NCBI RefSeq assembly: GCF_025144725.1
Contig: NZ_JALXKS010000006.1
Coordinates: forward strand, 35,815-99,814
Direction of reading: 5' to 3'
DNA from: Brevibacterium sp. p3-SID960
GTDB lineage: Bacteria > Actinomycetota > Actinomycetes > Actinomycetales > Brevibacteriaceae
Length of the DNA stretch: 64,000 nt
Shown: positions 8,420 to 17,454 of the stretch, piece after piece
Numbering within the stretch: position 1 is the stretch's first letter
Layout of the letters: each line of letters begins with the position of its first letter
Notes under the pieces: model-generated
The model's input: the letters and a program-made list of their open reading frames with translations, nothing else
Database searches by the model: none
What the model was told of the DNA's origin: nothing
Position numbers and translations under genes: made by a program

Positions 8420-8446
8420 GGCAGCTTGATGCCGAAGAGGAGTTGA

Positions 8447-9652
8447 ATGCAGGCTATGAGTGACACCACGCCCGGCGACTCCGCCGCCCACGACGCCCAC
8501 CCTGACACCCTGGCCGTGCACAGTATGGCCGCCCGTGCCATCAGCGAGGGCACGCACGTTCCGACGATCGACTTGTCGACGACCTACCCGCTGCCCGAGG
8601 TGGAATCCGGCGGGGATTCCTATGAGCTGCTCACCGGCGGCGGCCGAGCCAAGGATGGGGCGACCTCGCTGGTCTATCAGCGGCTGTGGTCGCCGAACGC
8701 CTCGGACTTCGAAGAGGGCCTGGCCGCCCTCGAAGGCGCGGACTCCGCTGTCGGTTTCGCCACCGGGATGGCTGCGATCTGCGCGGTGCTTCAGCAGCGG
8801 GTGGCTGCCGGCAAGCCGCACATCGTGGCGATCCGCCCGCTCTACGGCGGCACCGACCATGTGCTGGCCACCGGGTTCCTCGGCACCCGCGTCACCTGGG
8901 CGACCCCCGACACTGTGACGGAGTCGATCGAGTCCGACACCGGTCTCGTCGTCATGGAGACCCCGGCGAACCCGACGCTCGAACTCGTCGACATCGCAGC
9001 GGTTGTCGCGGCCGCCGGTGACGTGCCGGTCATGGTCGACAACACGTTCGCCACCCCGGTCCTCCAGCAGCCGCTGACACACGGGGCTGCGTATTCGGTG
9101 CATTCGGCTACGAAGTACCTCGGCGGCCACGGGGATGCGATGGGCGGCATCGTCGCCAGCTCTGAGGAGCGCGCCCGCGAGCTGCGCGCCGTCCGCTCGC
9201 TCACCGGCGGGCTGCTGCACCCGATGGGTGCCTATATGCTCGCCCGCGGTCTGCGCACCCTGCCGATCCGCATCCGCCAGCAGCAGGACAACGCCCAGAC
9301 TGTCGCTGAGGCGCTCGACGGCCATGAGGCGGTCGCCCGGGTGTTCTTCCCCGGCCTCGACGGTCAGGATCCGGCCGGACTCATCGGCTCGCAGATGTCG
9401 GGCCCCGGTGCGATGCTCGCCCTCGACATGGCTGGCGGCTACCAGGCCGCGGCGGCATTCGCCGAGCGCACCCGCCTGGCTGTGCACGCCGTCTCACTCG
9501 GCGGTGTCGACACGCTCATCCAGCACCCGGCCTCGCTGACCCACCGCCCGGTCGCCCCCGACGCCCGCCCGGCCGCCGGTGTCGTGCGCGTCTCGATCGG
9601 CCTGGAGGACCCGCGCGACATCATCGCCGACTTCACCCAGGCTCTCAGCTGA
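8447..9652 (+). CDS. Cys/Met metabolism PLP enzyme, methionine gamma-lyase or cystathionine gamma-lyase type
   Basis: A 401-residue fold-type I PLP enzyme of the trans-sulfuration family. The PLP lysine is Lys223 (SVHSATKYLGGHGDAMGG), the PLP aspartate lies in MVDNTFATPVLQQP, and the C-terminal substrate segment is intact (GGVDTLIQHPASLTHRP). Family members cleave or form C-S bonds of methionine, cystathionine or cysteine. The SLGGVDTLIQHPASLTH ending suits methionine gamma-lyase, but the residue equivalent to the special Cys of Pseudomonas enzymes (in LYGCT) is Gly here (LYGGTDH), so cystathionine gamma-lyase or -synthase is possible. AGGAG at 8438-8442 supports ATG 8447. The divergent Lrp regulator argues for a catabolic, amino acid-induced role. 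Confidence 0.85.
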   Translation: MQAMSDTTPGDSAAHDAHPDTLAVHSMAARAISEGTHVPTIDLSTTYPLPEVESGGDSYELLTGGGRAKDGATSLVYQRLWSPNASDFEEGLAALEGADSAVGFATGMAAICAVLQQRVAAGKPHIVAIRPLYGGTDHVLATGFLGTRVTWATPDTVTESIESDTGLVVMETPANPTLELVDIAAVVAAAGDVPVMVDNTFATPVLQQPLTHGAAYSVHSATKYLGGHGDAMGGIVASSEERARELRAVRSLTGGLLHPMGAYMLARGLRTLPIRIRQQQDNAQTVAEALDGHEAVARVFFPGLDGQDPAGLIGSQMSGPGAMLALDMAGGYQAAAAFAERTRLAVHAVSLGGVDTLIQHPASLTHRPVAPDARPAAGVVRVSIGLEDPRDIIADFTQALS

Positions 9653-9674
9653 GGGACAGCTCCCGGCAGCACCT

Positions 9675-9705
9675 CAGCGGCCGCGCCTTTTCGGTGCGGC
9701 CGCTG
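9675..9705. terminator. Strong hairpin terminator
   Basis: CAGCGGCCGC (9675-9684) pairs perfectly with GCGGCCGCTG (9696-9705) across an 11-nt loop. It lies 23 nt past the lyase stop codon and before the convergent oxidoreductase gene, so it can serve both strands. Confidence 0.7.
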
Positions 9706-9803
9706 CGCATATCCGCGACAGAGTCGCCAGTCATGGCGACCGGCTCTCACCTCGGTCCCCCGGTGTCCCGCGCCCGAGGTGGAGGTCGCCTCAGTCTGAG
9801 AGC

Positions 9804-11324
9804 TCACCGGCCGGGTGCGAGACTCGGTGCCGGCAGCCCGAACACCTGCTTCAGCGCCCGCTGGGCGGCGAACCAGCCGTTCATGCCGTGCACGCCGGGC
9901 CCCGGCGGGGTGGCTGCCGAGCACAGGTAGACGCCGGGGATGCCGAGGGAGTACGGGTCCCAGGTCAGCCTGGGCCGGGCGACCATCCGGTACAGGGACA
10001 TTGCGCCTGCAGAGATGTCACCACCGGCGTAGTTCTCGTTGTGGGCGTGCATCTGGGCTGCCGGCACGCAGGCGGAGTCGACGATGACATCGCGGAAGCC
10101 GGGGGCAAAGCGCTCGATCTGGGCGGTGATGTGCTCGGTGACGTCGGCCGGGCAGCCGGCCGGCACATGCGCGTACGTCCACAGCGGCCGCAGCCCGGCG
10201 ACCTCCCGGGACGGATCAGCGACCGTCGGGTCGGAGACGAGCACGACGGGACGCCGGGGCAGTCGGCCGGCGGCGACCTCCGCCTCGGCGGCGGCCATCT
10301 GCTCCCGGGTCCCGCCCAGGTGCAGGGTGCCTGCCTGGGCGAGCTCCCGGTCGCGCCACGGGACCGGCCCGGAGAGCACGAAGTCGATTTTCGCAGCGGC
10401 ATCCCCATGCCCGAATCGCGTGAGTCCGCCTCTGACGCGGGCCGGCAGGCTGGCGTCCCAGATGCGGGCGGCAGTCCCGGCGGAAGTGTCGAGCAGGCAG
10501 GCGCGGGCAGGCGGCAGGTCGGCGGCGGTCTCGATGTGCACGCCCGTGCGGATCTGCCCACCGTGGGCTTTCAGGTCGGCGGCGAGCGCGGCGGTGATCG
10601 CCTGAGAGCCACCGACCGGGATCGGCCAGCCGGCCCCATGCGCCAGTGTCGCCAGCAGCATCGCCGCCGCTGCGGTCGCCGGGGAGGGCAGGGAGCCGAT
10701 CGCATGGGAGGCAACACCTGCGAACAGGGCGCGGGCGGCGTCAGTGCGCAGCGGCAGATTCCAGGCAGGACTCCCCTGCTGGAACAGCCGGGCCACGAAC
10801 CCGGCTGAGCGGGCGAGCGCGGCTGGGCTGCGAAGGGCGGCCGGCAGGGAGCGCTTGTCACCAAGCGAGAGCCACACGATCTCCTCACGGTGCTCAGCGA
10901 ACGGGGTGAAGAACCGCTTCCAGACCGGCCCGTCGGCACCGAGGCCTGCAGCGGTCCGGTCGAGGTCGCGCCAGGCGAGTGCTGCCGGCTGGTCGTCGAG
11001 CGGCTGGGCGTAGGAGATCTCCGGCACGGCGAGCTCAACCCCGCGGGCGGCGAGGTCGAAGTCGAGCAGGAACGGGCTGGCAAGCGCCATCGGGTGCACG
11101 GCGGAGCACACGTCATGCCGCAGCGCCGAGGCCCCGGCCCGGTCGGCGGCGAGCCCGAGGTTGTGGGTGCGTGCTCCCCCGCCGATGCTCGGCTGAGCCT
11201 CAAGAACTTCGACGGTCAGGCCGGCGCGGGCGAGCGTGACGGCAGCGGCCAGGCCGTTGGGTCCGGAGCCGACGATGACGGCATCGAGTACCGGGCTGCG
11301 GCGGATGGCCGGCGGCTGGTGCAT
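9804..11324 (-). CDS. Phytoene desaturase-like FAD oxidoreductase
   Basis: A 506-residue flavoprotein of the CrtI/amine-oxidase superfamily. The N-terminal dinucleotide fold is clear (AVIVGSGPNGLAAAVTLARA, then EVLEAQPSIGGGARTH, residues about 14-52). The C-terminal FAD motif is PGVYLCSAATPPGPGVHGMNGW. It belongs to the broad phytoene dehydrogenase-related group (COG1233, NAD(P)/FAD-dependent oxidoreductase) and not to a defined carotenoid step; no other carotenoid gene is nearby. It is third in a minus-strand set behind an asparaginase and an SCP-like gene, 4 nt after the latter, so it is probably cotranscribed. The substrate is unknown. Confidence 0.8.
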   Translation of the reverse strand: MHQPPAIRRSPVLDAVIVGSGPNGLAAAVTLARAGLTVEVLEAQPSIGGGARTHNLGLAADRAGASALRHDVCSAVHPMALASPFLLDFDLAARGVELAVPEISYAQPLDDQPAALAWRDLDRTAAGLGADGPVWKRFFTPFAEHREEIVWLSLGDKRSLPAALRSPAALARSAGFVARLFQQGSPAWNLPLRTDAARALFAGVASHAIGSLPSPATAAAAMLLATLAHGAGWPIPVGGSQAITAALAADLKAHGGQIRTGVHIETAADLPPARACLLDTSAGTAARIWDASLPARVRGGLTRFGHGDAAAKIDFVLSGPVPWRDRELAQAGTLHLGGTREQMAAAEAEVAAGRLPRRPVVLVSDPTVADPSREVAGLRPLWTYAHVPAGCPADVTEHITAQIERFAPGFRDVIVDSACVPAAQMHAHNENYAGGDISAGAMSLYRMVARPRLTWDPYSLGIPGVYLCSAATPPGPGVHGMNGWFAAQRALKQVFGLPAPSLAPGR

Positions 11325-11328
11325 CCGC

Positions 11329-11727
11329 TCAGCTGCCGGCGAGTTCAGCAGCGGTGAACAGCGGCAGCTGCTGACTCAGATCGGCTCGCGTGCCCGAGGC
11401 GATCGCCGGGTCGGCGGCGCGCGCCTCTGCGAAGCTCAGTTCGCCGATCGCCAGCCGCAGCCACGTGTCCGGGTCGGTTTCGATGACATTGGGTGGGGTG
11501 CCGCGGGTGTGCTTGGGACCTGCGATGCACTGGGTGACGCCGAAAGGCGGGATGCGCACTTCGACCGTGCCGCCTGCGTGGCGGGCGGCGAGCTCTTCGA
11601 GCGTGTAGCGCACGGCCATCGCCAGGGTGGCCCGTTCGACTTCCTCTGCGCTTGTGCGGCGGGCCTGTTCCCAGCGCGCGAGTGCGGCCTTGCCTTCGGT
11701 CTGGTCGATTCTGCGGCGAATGCTCAT
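11329..11727 (-). CDS. Sterol carrier-like (SCP_3-type) protein
   Basis: A 132-residue soluble protein beginning MSIRRRIDQTEGKAALARWE, with a compact beta-rich core (GTVEVRIPPFGVTQCIAGPK) and the tail DPDTWLRLAIGELSFAEA. This pattern matches the small actinobacterial sterol-carrier-like proteins that elsewhere accompany purF. The family binds hydrophobic ligands by analogy; no ligand is known here. Its ATG overlaps the asparaginase stop (ATGA), so it is translationally coupled to it. A longer open frame upstream is the shadow of the asparaginase gene. Confidence 0.65.
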   Translation of the reverse strand: MSIRRRIDQTEGKAALARWEQARRTSAEEVERATLAMAVRYTLEELAARHAGGTVEVRIPPFGVTQCIAGPKHTRGTPPNVIETDPDTWLRLAIGELSFAEARAADPAIASGTRADLSQQLPLFTAAELAGS

Positions 11728-12761
11728 GTCTGGTCTCCTCCGTGCATCGCATCGTACAGCCCGGCCCCGGCACGCACCTGACCGACGGCGGCTGGGGCAC
11801 CGTATTCGTCGATGCCGCCGGTGATCTGCGGGGCGAGATCGCTGATGACCGGCAGCGCGGCCTCCGCGTCGACCGCCCCAGCGTGGGCGAGGAGCTCGAG
11901 TGCGACCATCGAGGTGATCCGGTTCGACCCGTCGAGGCACTTGACCGCAACCGCCCAGCCGTCGCGGGTGCCCATCACCATGACGCCTTCGGCACCGAAC
12001 TTCGCGAGCACGTGGAGCCGTTCGATCGCCACCGCGTTGGGCCGGCCGTGCCCGTCGATCGCCCACGGATGCTCGACGACCGCCTCGGTCAGCAGCCGGG
12101 CCGGTTCGCTCACACCGGAAGCGATCTGCCCGATGCCCCGGGCCAGGCGGGTGAGCGGCATCGCGTGCACCGGTGCCCCGCAGCCGTCGACGCCGACGTG
12201 ATCCGACGGCGCCCCGCAGTAGCGTTCGACGGCGGCGGCGACCGCCTGCTGGACGGGGCTGTCGGGAGCGAGGTAGGTCTCGGTGTCCCAGCCGTTGTGG
12301 GCGCAGGCGGCCAGGAAGGCTGCGTGCTTGCCGGAGCAGTTGTAGAACAGCCGGGAGGTCTGCTGGCCGGCCGCCCGGGTGAGGTAGCGGTAGTCCGGGT
12401 CTGCCGGGGCGACCGCCGGGCACTTGAGCGCGGTCTCATCGAGACCGGCATCGGCGAGCATCGCCTCGACGATCCTCACATGTCCCTCTTCGGACCGGTG
12501 GGAGGCGGTGGCGAGCACAGCGGCCTCTCCGGCCAGCGCGACCCCGGACTCCATGACGGCGACGGCCTGCAGCGGTTTGAGGCACGAGCGGGTGAGCACC
12601 GGCGCTTCGGGCGCACCGGCCTGCACATACACTCGGCCGTCGGGATCGACGACGACAGCGGAGCCGATGTGGCGGGATTCGATGAATCCGCTGCGCTCGA
12701 TGACGGCGAGCTCAGCGGACTGGGCGGCGGTGCCGGTGGCAGGGTCAGCGGAAGCACTCAT
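11724..12761 (-). CDS. L-asparaginase II family (AnsA-like) enzyme
   Basis: A 345-residue protein of the Asparaginase_II family (PF06089 type), common in actinobacteria and distinct from E. coli AnsA/AnsB. Landmarks: VIERSGFIESRHIGSAVVVD, TRSCLKPLQAVAVMESG (nucleophile region near 60), ASHRSEEGHV, FYNCSGKHAAFLAAC and VDGCGAPVHAMPL. The predicted reaction is asparagine to aspartate and ammonia in the cytosol; no signal peptide is seen. It begins the asparaginase/SCP-like/oxidoreductase operon. TAGAGT ends 6 nt before ATG 12761, so it is probably a leaderless message. Confidence 0.85.
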   Translation of the reverse strand: MSASADPATGTAAQSAELAVIERSGFIESRHIGSAVVVDPDGRVYVQAGAPEAPVLTRSCLKPLQAVAVMESGVALAGEAAVLATASHRSEEGHVRIVEAMLADAGLDETALKCPAVAPADPDYRYLTRAAGQQTSRLFYNCSGKHAAFLAACAHNGWDTETYLAPDSPVQQAVAAAVERYCGAPSDHVGVDGCGAPVHAMPLTRLARGIGQIASGVSEPARLLTEAVVEHPWAIDGHGRPNAVAIERLHVLAKFGAEGVMVMGTRDGWAVAVKCLDGSNRITSMVALELLAHAGAVDAEAALPVISDLAPQITGGIDEYGAPAAVGQVRAGAGLYDAMHGGDQT

Positions 12762-12767
12762 GTCCCC

Positions 12768-12773
12768 ACTCTA
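12768..12773 (-). promoter_or_regulatory. -10 box of the asparaginase operon (leaderless)
   Basis: TAGAGT on the minus strand, 6 nt before ATG 12761. The same geometry occurs at five other genes in the window. Confidence 0.45.
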
Positions 12774-12810
12774 AAGCCTGTCCGTCTGCGACCCGGCATG
12801 CTGACGGGCA

Positions 12811-12816
12811 TACTAA
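12811..12816 (+). promoter_or_regulatory. -10 box upstream of purD
   Basis: TACTAA lies 10 nt before ATG 12827. A weak TGCGAC stands 18 nt upstream as a possible -35. The very short leader leaves GAGGGG almost touching the ATG, so initiation is leaderless or nearly so. Confidence 0.4.
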
Positions 12817-12826
12817 GCTGAGGGGC

Positions 12827-14116
12827 ATGAAGGTTCTCGTGCTGGGCTCAGGCGCCCGCGAACATGCCATCGTCGCCGGTCTGATCCGCGATCCGCAGGT
12901 CGATGCCGTCATCGCCGCCCCCGGCAATCCGGGCATCGCACTCATGTGCGACACCCGCCCGGTCGAGGCCACCGACCCGGCCGCCGTCACCGCGCTCGCC
13001 CGCGACCTCGACGCCGATCTCGTCGTCATCGGTCCCGAGGCTCCGCTCGTGGCCGGGGTCGCTGATGCGCTGCGCGAAGCCTCGCTGCCCGTCTTCGGCC
13101 CCAGCGGCGCAGCCGCCGTGCTGGAGGGTTCGAAGGCATTCGCCAAGGAGATCATGGCCGCAGCCGGTGTGCCCACCGCCGAGGCGGTCGCCGCCGCCGA
13201 TGAGACCGAGGCCGCCGAGGCCCTCGACCGATTCGGTGCCCCCTACGTCGTCAAGGCCGACGGGCTGGCCGCCGGCAAGGGCGTCGTCGTCACCGAGGAC
13301 CGCGACGCCGCACTCGCCCACGTCCGCTCGTGCCTGTCGGTCGCTGACCGGGTCGTCATCGAGGACTACCTCGACGGGCCCGAGGTGTCCCTGTTCGTGC
13401 TCTGCGACGGCGTCACCGCAGTGCCGCTGGAACCGGCGCAGGACTTCAAGCGGATCGGCGACGGCGACACCGGCCCGAACACCGGCGGGATGGGTGCCTA
13501 CTCCCCCTTGCCCTGGGCGCCGCCTGGACTGGTCGAGGAGATCGTCACCACCGTCGCCCAGCCGGTCGTCGACGAGATGGCCCGCCGCGGCACCCCGTTC
13601 GCAGGACTCCTGTACTGCGGGCTCGCCCTGACTGCCCGCGGGCTGCGCGTCGTCGAGTTCAATGTGCGCTTCGGCGACCCGGAGACCCAGTCCGTCCTCG
13701 CCCGCCTGGAGACCCCCCTCAGCACCGCACTCATGGCCGCAGCCACCGGCACACTCGCCGAGCTGCCGTCCCTGCAGTGGTCGTCTGACGCCTCGGTCAC
13801 CGTCGTCATGGCCGCTGTCGGCTACCCCGAGGCACCGGTCACCGGCGCCCCGATCACCGGCCTGACCGAGGCGGCCGCCCAGGATGGGGTGATGGTCCTG
13901 CACGCGGGCACCACCGCCTCGGGCACGGCAGGTCAGCTGGCCACCAATGGCGGGCGGGTGCTCTCCGTCGTCGCCAACGCACCCACGCTGGCCGAGGCCC
14001 GCGAGCGTGCCTACGCCGCCGCCGCGCTCATCAGCTTCGACGGCCAGCAGCAGCGCAGCGACATCGCCGCCGCCGCGGCCGCCGGCCAGATCACGATCCC
14101 ATCCACCACCGACTAG
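12827..14116 (+). CDS. purD: Phosphoribosylamine-glycine ligase (GAR synthetase)
   Basis: PurD joins phosphoribosylamine and glycine with ATP (second purine step). The 429-residue, normal-length product has the N-terminal VLVLGSGAREHAI motif, an ATP-grasp domain (YVVKADGLAAGKGVVV near 142-157; GPNTGGMGAYSPLPW near 213), and RVVEFNVRFGDPETQ carrying metal ligands near 285. The C-terminal domain includes VSVVANAPT-like LSVVANAPTLAEARERAYAA. It is first of a two-gene unit with purC, 24 nt downstream. All conserved segments are intact. Confidence 0.97.
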   Translation: MKVLVLGSGAREHAIVAGLIRDPQVDAVIAAPGNPGIALMCDTRPVEATDPAAVTALARDLDADLVVIGPEAPLVAGVADALREASLPVFGPSGAAAVLEGSKAFAKEIMAAAGVPTAEAVAAADETEAAEALDRFGAPYVVKADGLAAGKGVVVTEDRDAALAHVRSCLSVADRVVIEDYLDGPEVSLFVLCDGVTAVPLEPAQDFKRIGDGDTGPNTGGMGAYSPLPWAPPGLVEEIVTTVAQPVVDEMARRGTPFAGLLYCGLALTARGLRVVEFNVRFGDPETQSVLARLETPLSTALMAAATGTLAELPSLQWSSDASVTVVMAAVGYPEAPVTGAPITGLTEAAAQDGVMVLHAGTTASGTAGQLATNGGRVLSVVANAPTLAEARERAYAAAALISFDGQQQRSDIAAAAAAGQITIPSTTD

Positions 14117-14140
14117 CACCACCGACTGAGGAGGTTTGCC

Positions 14141-15046
14141 ATGAGCACCGACGCACCGCAGAGCCTGCCGGGCTGGCAGCTCGTGTACTCCGGCAAGGTC
14201 CGCGACATCTATGTGCCCGCCGACGGCCCGGCCGAGCTGGCCGAAGCCGAACGGGTGCTGCTCGTGGCCAGCGACCGGATCTCCGCATACGACTTCGTGC
14301 TCGACACCCCGATCCCGGGCAAGGGCGCGGTGCTGACCGGCCTGAGCCTGTGGTGGTTCGACCAACTCTCCGAGGTGATCGGCAACCACGTCACCTCCAC
14401 CGACGTGCCCGAGGCGGTGGCCGGGCGGGCGATGGTGTGCCGGCCGCTGGAGATGTTCCCCGTCGAATGCGTCGCCCGCGGATACCTGACCGGTTCGGGC
14501 CGGGCGGATTACGAGCGCACCGGCTCGGTGTGCGGGGTCGCGCTGCCCGCTGGGCTGCGCGAGGCCGACAAGCTGACACCGGCGATCTTCACCCCCGCCA
14601 CCAAGGCCGAGCTGGGCGAGCATGATGAGAACATCAGCTTCGACAAGACCGTCGAACTGCTCGGTGAGGACGACGCCGAGCTGCTGCGCGACGTCACCTT
14701 GCGCATCTACACCCGCGCTGAGGAGATCGCCCGCGAACGCGGGATCATCCTGGCCGATACGAAGTTCGAGTTCGGCCGCGATGCCGACGGCCGGGTGCTG
14801 CTGGCCGACGAGGTGCTGACCCCGGACTCATCCCGGTTCTGGGACGCCGAGGCGTACGTGCCCGGGCGGGCGCAGGCGAGCTTCGACAAGCAGTTCGTGC
14901 GCGACTGGCTGACCGGTCCGGAGTCCGGCTGGGACAAGGACTCCGGCCAGCAGCCGCCGGCTCTGCCCGCCGAGATCGTCGCCAGAACCCGGCAGCGCTA
15001 CATCGAGGCCTTCGAGCGCATCACAGGCCAGGAGTTCCCCGGCTGA
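14141..15046 (+). CDS. purC: SAICAR synthetase
   Basis: PurC condenses CAIR with aspartate using ATP (eighth purine step). The 301-residue product shows YSGKVRDIY near residue 12, [33 protein letters not shown] near 105, and [26 protein letters not shown] near 207-232, which are standard for the family. GAGGAGG at 14129-14135 fixes ATG 14141. It follows purD by 24 nt in one operon and is convergent with a membrane protein gene. Confidence 0.97.
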   Translation: MSTDAPQSLPGWQLVYSGKVRDIYVPADGPAELAEAERVLLVASDRISAYDFVLDTPIPGKGAVLTGLSLWWFDQLSEVIGNHVTSTDVPEAVAGRAMVCRPLEMFPVECVARGYLTGSGRADYERTGSVCGVALPAGLREADKLTPAIFTPATKAELGEHDENISFDKTVELLGEDDAELLRDVTLRIYTRAEEIARERGIILADTKFEFGRDADGRVLLADEVLTPDSSRFWDAEAYVPGRAQASFDKQFVRDWLTGPESGWDKDSGQQPPALPAEIVARTRQRYIEAFERITGQEFPG

Positions 15047-15050
15047 CCTT

Positions 15051-15107
15051 CCGCAGCCTCGCCCGGACCTCCGCAGCCTCGCCCGGGCCTCTGCAGCCGG
15101 GCGCGGC
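15051..15107. repeat. 20-bp tandem repeat between convergent genes
   Basis: CCGCAGCCTCGCCCGGACCT at 15051-15070 is followed at once by a copy with one change at 15071-15090 and a partial third copy (CTGCAGCCGGGCGCGGC). It fills the 61-nt gap between purC and the convergent hypothetical gene. The unit is GC-rich and could fold when transcribed. Confidence 0.7.
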
Positions 15108-16163
15108 TCATTCCGGGGTGCGCATCCATTCGCGCTGGCCGTGGGTGAGCATCCGCAGATCCGTATCGGAGTCGAATGTCGCGCCCAGCGCGCCGGCGAA
15201 CAGCCCGAGTGCCGCTGACAGCCAGGCGAGTTCGACGTAGTCGTCCCAGGTGGCCTGTGAGCCGAGCACATCGGACATGAACTGTATGTCGATGACGACG
15301 AGCGAGGACAGCAGGATGAGGATGAAGAGGATCGCGTAGAGCAGCGCAACCCCGACGAGCAGGGTGACGACGGTCGAGAGGTTGTACAGCACGGTGACTG
15401 CGGCGAGGGTCTCGCGTTTGGGCTTGTCCCACAGCCGGTGCCCGAAGATCAGCCAGCCGACCACGAGGACGATCGACAGCAGCCCGATGAACAGCAGCCG
15501 GGTCGTCGACAGGTAGTCGGCCATCTGCCAGATCGACTGGTAGAAGATGCCGAAGGCGCCGGTGGCCGCAGCGGCGGCGAGCGCGCCGGAGAGCTTCGGC
15601 ACGGCGTTCCATGGCTCATTGGACATGATCATGCCCAGCGCCATCCGCGGGCCGCCGGTGATGGTGTGGGCGTGGAGCAGGTAGACCTGCTCCTCAGCCT
15701 CGTAGCGCCAGGAGTTCCACCGGTAGTCCGGCCCCGTGTCACGCGCCGGGTCCCCGCCGAGCATATGGACGACCGTGCTTGTGAGCGTCGTGATGAGCCG
15801 CCGGCGGCGCGCCCACGCACCGAAGGCCGGCAGGGACACGACGCCGATCGAGGGGCCGGTGAACACCTCGGCGACGAGCGGGTGCCCGCGGGTGTGGCGG
15901 GGGATCTCGGTGAGGAAGATCGTCGCATGCGCCGGTTCGGTGCGTTCGGCGAGCTCTTCGGCGACGTCCATGTCGAGTTCGTACTCCGGTGTCAGCCGCA
16001 GCGCTGCCGCACGCACATCGACACGCACCTCCCCGCCGAGCACTTCGCTGAGCCGGGCTGCGAGATCCTCCCGGATCGCCTCGGCGCGCCGGGCCGGACC
16101 GCCCGGATCGGCGAGCAGCAGGACACGGTCGAAGCTCGTCGGCAGCGCTGGTGCATCGGCCAT
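15108..16163 (-). CDS. Conserved actinobacterial membrane protein, 351 aa
   Basis: A soluble N-terminal half (about 190 residues; FDRVLLLADPGGPARRAEAI, ATIFLTEIPRHTRGHPLVAE, and a Trp-rich YRWNSWRYEAEEQVYLLHAH) is followed by about five hydrophobic helices (LSGALAAAAATGAFGIFYQS, LLFIGLLSIVLVVGWLIFG, LYNLSTVVTLLVGVALLYAI, LFILILLSSLVVIDIQFM, LAWLSAALGLFAGALGATF). I know no function. ATG 16163 was chosen because an AGGGTGG site lies 11 nt upstream and the longer frame to 16226 has none. It is divergent from purS. The TIFLTEIPRH start of the soluble part resembles some actinobacterial conserved hypotheticals; this is impression only. Confidence 0.7.
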   Translation of the reverse strand: MADAPALPTSFDRVLLLADPGGPARRAEAIREDLAARLSEVLGGEVRVDVRAAALRLTPEYELDMDVAEELAERTEPAHATIFLTEIPRHTRGHPLVAEVFTGPSIGVVSLPAFGAWARRRRLITTLTSTVVHMLGGDPARDTGPDYRWNSWRYEAEEQVYLLHAHTITGGPRMALGMIMSNEPWNAVPKLSGALAAAAATGAFGIFYQSIWQMADYLSTTRLLFIGLLSIVLVVGWLIFGHRLWDKPKRETLAAVTVLYNLSTVVTLLVGVALLYAILFILILLSSLVVIDIQFMSDVLGSQATWDDYVELAWLSAALGLFAGALGATFDSDTDLRMLTHGQREWMRTPE

Positions 16164-16278
16164 CGGCGCATTCCACCCTTCGGGTCGGCAGGAGGCGGGC
16201 GTGGAGCATGCGGTTCGGCGGCGCATCGGCTGCCGGGTGGCCAGGCTACCAGAGCACGCCGGGGGCTGGTCGCGCTGT

Positions 16279-16284
16279 TAGGAT
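16279..16284 (+). promoter_or_regulatory. -10 box upstream of purS
   Basis: TAGGAT, the same hexamer as at the purL and DUF3073 promoters. No convincing -35 is seen at the right distance. It gives a leader of about 55 nt with AGGGAGA 9 nt before ATG 16346. Confidence 0.4.
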
Positions 16285-16345
16285 GAGACTGCTGAACAGA
16301 CGGCTGCCGGTCAGCCGCGCACATCGCATAAGGGAGAACGTGGAC

Positions 16346-16621
16346 ATGGCACGTGTCGTCGTCGAGGTCATGCCGAAGCCGGAGATCCTCGATCCGCAGG
16401 GCAAGGCGATCAGCTCGGGCCTGACCCGGCTGGGGTTCGACGGGTTCACCGATGTCCGGCAGGGCAAGCGCTTCGAGCTCACCGTCGAGGGCGAGGTCAC
16501 CGATGCGGTGCTGACCGAGGTGCGCGATGCGGCTGAGAAGCTGCTGTCGAATCCCGTCATCGAGAACGTCGTCTCCGTGCGTGCCGAGGAGGACTCCGGC
16601 ACCGAGGCAGGTGCCCGGTGA
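16346..16621 (+). CDS. purS: FGAM synthase subunit PurS
   Basis: A 91-residue PurS ([20 protein letters not shown], then [20 protein letters not shown]), the small dimeric subunit that bridges PurQ and PurL in the three-part FGAM synthase of Gram-positives. It is a little longer than the usual 80-85 residues because of an acidic tail ([11 protein letters not shown]). AGGGAGA lies 9 nt before ATG; an in-frame GTG 6 nt earlier is too close to it, and the longer open frame back to 16151 has no support. It overlaps purQ by GTGA. Confidence 0.95.
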   Translation: MARVVVEVMPKPEILDPQGKAISSGLTRLGFDGFTDVRQGKRFELTVEGEVTDAVLTEVRDAAEKLLSNPVIENVVSVRAEEDSGTEAGAR

Positions 16622-17397
16622 CCGACCGCAGCGCCTACACTGCCGGCGGCCCGCTCATCGGCGCCCCTGCCTCGTCTGCGGCGACCCCCGGCGCTGTCGG
16701 CGCTCGGGTCGGCGTCGTCACCTTCCCCGGCACCCTCGACGACCGGGATGCTGCACGCGCCGTCACCCTGGCCGGGGCCGAGGCGGTGCGTCTGTGGCAT
16801 GCCGATGAGTCCCTGTCCGGCGTCGATGCGGTGATCCTGCCCGGCGGATTCTCCTACGGCGACTACCTGCGCTGCGGGGCGATCGCCCGGTTCGCCCCGA
16901 TCATGGATGCCGTCATCGCAGCAGCCAAGGGCGGGATGCCGGTGCTCGGCATCTGCAACGGCTTCCAGGTGCTGTGTGAGGCCCATCTGCTGCCCGGCGC
17001 GCTCGTGCGCAACGACTCCCAGCAGTTTGTGTGCCGGGACCAGAAGCTGCGCATCGAGAACGCTGAGACGGCCTGGACCTCGGATTTCACCGCCGGTCAG
17101 GAGATCGTCATCCCGCTCAAGAACGGCGAAGGCGGCTATATGGCTGATGACGCCGCTCTCGACATGCTCGAAGCTGAGGGCCGGGTTGTGGCCCGCTACC
17201 TGGAGGTCAACCCGAACGGCTCACGCAACGACATCGCCGGCATCACCGATGCGAGCGGCCGGATCGTCGGACTCATGCCCCACCCCGAACACGCCGTCGA
17301 GGCCGGCTATGGCCCGGACACCGCCACCGGGATGCGCACCGGACTCGACGGCCAGGGCTTCTTCACCTCGGTCATCTCCGCACTCGTCAACGCCTGA
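16618..17397 (+). CDS. purQ: FGAM synthase glutaminase subunit PurQ
   Basis: A class I glutamine amidotransferase that feeds ammonia to PurL. The 259-residue product has [30 protein letters not shown], the nucleophile Cys in [13 protein letters not shown] and the catalytic His/Glu in PHPEHAVE. Compared with typical PurQ (about 225-230 residues) there is a roughly 30-residue N-terminal extension rich in A, S, G and P ([20 protein letters not shown]). Since the GTG at 16618 is coupled to purS by GTGA and no internal start has a ribosome site, the extension is probably real. The partner purL is 6.5 kb away. Confidence 0.95.
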   Translation: MTDRSAYTAGGPLIGAPASSAATPGAVGARVGVVTFPGTLDDRDAARAVTLAGAEAVRLWHADESLSGVDAVILPGGFSYGDYLRCGAIARFAPIMDAVIAAAKGGMPVLGICNGFQVLCEAHLLPGALVRNDSQQFVCRDQKLRIENAETAWTSDFTAGQEIVIPLKNGEGGYMADDAALDMLEAEGRVVARYLEVNPNGSRNDIAGITDASGRIVGLMPHPEHAVEAGYGPDTATGMRTGLDGQGFFTSVISALVNA

Positions 17398-17441
17398 GGC
17401 CGCACTGCGGCGGTCTGCCTGCCGAGCCGGCACCGGAGCGC

Positions 17442-17447
17442 TAGAGT
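17442..17447 (+). promoter_or_regulatory. -10 box of the DUF6882-like gene (leaderless)
   Basis: TAGAGT ends 7 nt before ATG 17455. There is no Shine-Dalgarno sequence, so a leaderless transcript starting at the ATG is likely and the GTG at 17449 is not needed. Confidence 0.45.
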
Positions 17448-17454
17448 TGTGAGC

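Noticed and set aside
12848..14623. A 591-codon open frame opposite purD-purC
   Set aside because: It is a Gly/Asp-rich shadow of two certain purine genes.
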